Below are positions 23,216-24,400 of a stretch of 24,400 nucleotides of DNA, piece by piece (the first letter of the stretch is position 1; each line of letters begins with the position of its first letter). The notes under the pieces are model-generated. The model worked only from the letters and a program-made list of their open reading frames with translations. It was not told the DNA's origin and did no database searches. The translations under genes and the position numbers were made by a program. The DNA comes from JBAZGH01 sp041652935 (GTDB taxonomy: Bacteria; Patescibacteriota; Patescibacteriia; Patescibacteriales; XYC2-FULL-47-12): NCBI GenBank assembly GCA_041652935.1, contig JBAZGH010000011.1, positions 1 through 24,400 of the forward strand, written 5' to 3'.

Positions 23216-23326
23216 TTGTCATTTCGAAAGAATCCCGACGCTTCGGGATGATTGAGAAATCTGTAATACTACAAGTGATAAACAACTATTATAGATTTCT
23301 CCTCCCTCCGGTCGTCGAAATGACAA
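23216..23326. mobile_element. 111-bp palindromic extragenic element (MITE/REP-like)
   Basis: TTGTCATTTCGA (23216-23227) and its exact reverse complement TCGAAATGACAA (23315-23326) form the ends. Inside, AGAAATCT (23255-23262) pairs with AGATTTCT (23293-23300), and TCCCGA-N4-TCGGGA forms a small hairpin. The GTCATTTCGA ... GAGAAATCT layout resembles widespread extragenic palindromes found in several bacterial phyla. There is no ORF inside. Only one copy is in this window, so dispersal is inferred. Confidence 0.7.
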
Positions 23327-23340
23327 AAACGTGTTACTTA

Positions 23341-23377
23341 TTACTGGTTACTGGTTACTGGTTACTGGTTACTGGTT
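23341..23377. repeat. TTACTGG heptamer array starting at the mraZ stop codon
   Basis: Five perfect TTACTGG units at 23341-23375. The mraZ TAA stop (23376-23378) directly abuts the array and reads as part of a further GTAA-like unit. Confidence 0.95.
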
Positions 23378-23804
23378 ATGCAAGCTCTCCAAGCTCCTCC
23401 GCTATCTTCGCACTATTCTTCTCATTCGCCTTGCTATACTTCTTCCATGTTTCTTCATCCCAAATTTCAATCCTGCTATACAAACCTGCTACTATGGCTT
23501 TTCTTTTCAGACCGGCATGTCCGCGCAAATAATCCGGCAAAAGTATCCTTCCCTGCTTATCAAACTCCGCCTCCATGGCTCCTGCTAACATAAACCGGGA
23601 AAAAGCGCGCGAGTTAGCTTTGTTGATTGGACTAGCGGCAATTTGTTCTGCCAATTTAGCCCATTCCTCTTTAGAATATAAAAATAGACAATTATCAAGA
23701 CCACGGGTAACAACCGCCCCGTTTTTTAACTTACTCCTAAATTTAGCCGGCACCGCCATTCTTCCCTTGTCGTCAATGTTATGGCTGTATTCTCCTATAA
23801 ACAT
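23376..23804 (-). CDS. mraZ: MraZ transcriptional regulator
   Basis: 142 residues, standard length. Two SpoVT-AbrB-type domains carry the DxxxR motifs DDKGR (11-15) and DKQGR (82-86), with AVPAKFR and LLPDYLR following each. MraZ forms a ring that binds direct repeats in its own promoter and represses the division cluster in E. coli. First gene of the division cluster. No MraZ-type TGGGA repeat cluster was seen upstream; instead a 204-bp palindrome begins 12 bases before the start codon. Confidence 0.95.
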   Translation of the reverse strand: MFIGEYSHNIDDKGRMAVPAKFRSKLKNGAVVTRGLDNCLFLYSKEEWAKLAEQIAASPINKANSRAFSRFMLAGAMEAEFDKQGRILLPDYLRGHAGLKRKAIVAGLYSRIEIWDEETWKKYSKANEKNSAKIAEELGELA

Positions 23805-23815
23805 AGTTCAAATTT

Positions 23816-24019
23816 CTTTATACGGACTTATTACATTTAGCAAACCTTTAATGCGAATTCTCTGTGCATTTCTAACAGGACATGCAACTATCCGAATGCC
23901 ACGAATTACGTCCATAATATTTGTGCGTAATTCGCGGCATTCGCATTCATCTGAGTCATTCTAAAAAAGTACAACGAATTCGAATTAGGGGTTTGGCGGA
24001 CTAATAAGTCCGTATAAAG
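23816..24019. mobile_element. 204-bp long imperfect palindrome with perfect 18-bp ends
   Basis: CTTTATACGGACTTATTA (23816-23833) is repeated exactly inverted at 24002-24019. At the centre CGAATGCC-A-CGAATTACG (23893-23910) pairs with CGTAATTCG-C-GGCATTCG (23926-23943). The centre of the ends and of this hairpin coincide, and the arms between also align as imperfect complements (shared GAATTC, CAAACC and TAA blocks). TTT flanks both ends. No ORF lies inside. It could be a MITE, a large cruciform, or the DNA of a long hairpin RNA (a 6S-like RNA is an alternative). Confidence 0.7.
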
Positions 24020-24029
24020 TTTCTTGAAT

Positions 24030-24253
24030 TATTAAGAGATATAAGGAGACTGGATAAACTTAGATGTCCCAAATTTAACCGGGCCCCTTCTACACCTTAA
24101 TTGATAGGCGCAACTCTTTGGTAGGGCGGTTGCCGCCCTGGCCGACTCTATAGGCCCTATCCTATTTTGCCAACCTTTTTTATTTTTACCCCGTGAAATT
24201 TTTATTTATGCGGGGTGCATGCAGGCGCTCAACATCTTGGCCTGCGTTTTTTT
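24030..24253 (+). ncRNA. Candidate structured RNA of unknown class
   Basis: Several helices lie in sequence: GATAGG (24103-24108) with CCTATC (24156-24161), enclosing AGGGCGG-TTG-CCGCCCT (24123-24139); ACCCCG with CGGGGT (24188-24216); and a plus-strand intrinsic terminator (24219-24253). GC content is well above the surroundings. It does not match tRNA, tmRNA, RNase P, SRP or T-box signatures I know. Strand is inferred from the terminator; the 5' end is a guess. Confidence 0.35.
24219..24253 (+). terminator. Plus-strand intrinsic terminator
   Basis: GCAGGC (24221-24226), loop of 13, GCCTGC (24240-24245), G, then seven T (24247-24253). No plus-strand protein gene precedes it, so it suggests a plus-strand RNA. 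Confidence 0.7.
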
Positions 24254-24261
24254 ATATTATG

Positions 24262-24303
24262 GTCGTCGTTACTGGTTACTGGTTACTGGTTACTGGTTAC
24301 TGA
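24262..24303. repeat. GTCGTCGT followed by TTACTGG heptamer array
   Basis: GTCGTCGT (24262-24269) leads straight into four perfect TTACTGG units (24269-24296) and a variant TTACTGA. Third occurrence of the TCGTCGT-array combination. Confidence 0.9.
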
Positions 24304-24383
24304 TTTTAAAACGACGCGTAAGGTGATTAGAGCTGATCAAGCATGGATATTACCTCTAATCACCCCTCCGCCTTGTTTTAAAA
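24304..24383. repeat. Symmetric 80-nt hairpin (three stacked stems)
   Basis: TTTTAAAAC (24304-24312) pairs with GTTTTAAAA (24375-24383); GCG (24316-24318) with CGC (24369-24371); GGTGATTAGAG (24322-24332) with CTCTAATCACC (24354-24364), leaving small symmetric internal loops and a 21-base loop. It directly abuts the heptamer array. There is no T-run, so it is not a typical terminator. Function unknown. Confidence 0.75.
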
Positions 24384-24400
24384 ATAAACCCGCAACTTTC

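Larger units (their letters stand above)
23024..23375. other. mraZ-rsmH gap: small ORF, palindromic element, heptamer array
   Basis: This 352-base gap is unusual because mraZ and rsmH are normally adjacent. In transcription order (minus strand) it holds a heptamer array (23341-23377), a 111-bp palindromic element (23216-23326) and a possible 40-residue membrane-protein gene (23082-23204). Confidence 0.8.
23805..24400. other. Gene-free region rich in secondary structure upstream of mraZ
   Basis: About 596 bases to the window edge hold no convincing gene. They contain a 204-bp palindrome (23816-24019), a possible structured RNA (about 24030-24253) with a plus-strand terminator, a TCGTCGT-heptamer array (24262-24303) and an 80-nt hairpin (24304-24383). 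No strong promoter for mraZ is visible. Both ends of the palindrome carry an outward TATAAAG. Confidence 0.8.

Noticed and set aside
23205..23285. 67-residue version of the small ORF upstream of rsmH
   Set aside because: The extra N-terminus is encoded by the palindromic element; the 40-residue start is more likely.
23331..23588. Plus-strand ORFs over the arrays giving LLVTGYWLLVTGYW-type peptides
   Set aside because: They arise only because TTACTGG has no stop in any plus frame; they overlap mraZ on the opposite strand.
23970..23990. tRNA T-arm (GAATTCGAATTAG resembles GGTTCGAATCC)
   Set aside because: Flanking bases do not pair as a T-stem and no acceptor or anticodon stem fits; it is part of the 204-bp palindrome.
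24354..24372. Anti-Shine-Dalgarno CCTCC near 24367 as 16S 3' end
   Set aside because: It is one arm of the hairpin and its surroundings do not resemble rRNA.

Overview
The window is about 24.4 kb of AT-rich bacterial chromosome with short intergenic gaps. Apart from one gene (clpB), every complete gene reads on the minus strand. The gene content and protein architectures fit a Candidate Phyla Radiation / Patescibacteria genome, probably in the Parcubacteria-like group: RNA polymerase alpha without a C-terminal domain, a short L13, an N-terminally extended S11, a penicillin-binding protein with a charged coiled-coil insert, an mraZ-rsmH-ftsL-ftsI cluster without mur genes, and few Shine-Dalgarno sequences. 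TGA is used as a stop, so this is not an SR1/Gracilibacteria-type recoded genome. The lineage call is inference from architecture; no rRNA or tRNA gene was seen.

Layout from left to right. (1) 1-442: truncated minus-strand gene with a sigma-70 region-4-like HTH. (2) 443-775: divergent promoter region with a consensus promoter and a CIRCE operator. (3) 776-3433: clpB on the plus strand. (4) 3451-9983: surface-polysaccharide operon, minus strand, transcribed in the order flippase, GT4 glycosyltransferase, HD hydrolase, two GT2 glycosyltransferases, O-antigen-polymerase-like protein. (5) 10203-14513: alpha-type ribosomal operon infA-rpmJ-rpsM-rpsK-rpsD-rpoA-rplQ-rplM-rpsI, with a consensus promoter, a terminator-like hairpin in its leader, and a terminator at its end. 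(6) 14704-23804: cell-envelope and division cluster mraZ, possible small membrane protein, rsmH, ftsL-like, ftsI/PBP, a DUF11-like surface protein and an O-antigen ligase/TPR protein. (7) 23805-24400: about 600 bases without a gene but dense in secondary structure (a 204-bp palindrome, a possible structured RNA with a plus-strand terminator, and an 80-nt hairpin).

The most distinctive feature is a family of short tandem repeats, mostly 7-bp units. Arrays of GTAACCA (coding-strand sense) sit at or next to gene ends. Each unit contains TAA, and 7 is not a multiple of 3, so an array closes all three frames downstream of a gene while leaving the opposite strand open. Related heptamer-like repeats occur inside genes (O-antigen polymerase, GT4, rsmH, probably rpoA), where they stay in frame and add peptide inserts. 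Some intergenic copies are paired with inverted copies and could fold into hairpins between operon genes. No CRISPR array, integrase, transposase or classical defence system was seen.
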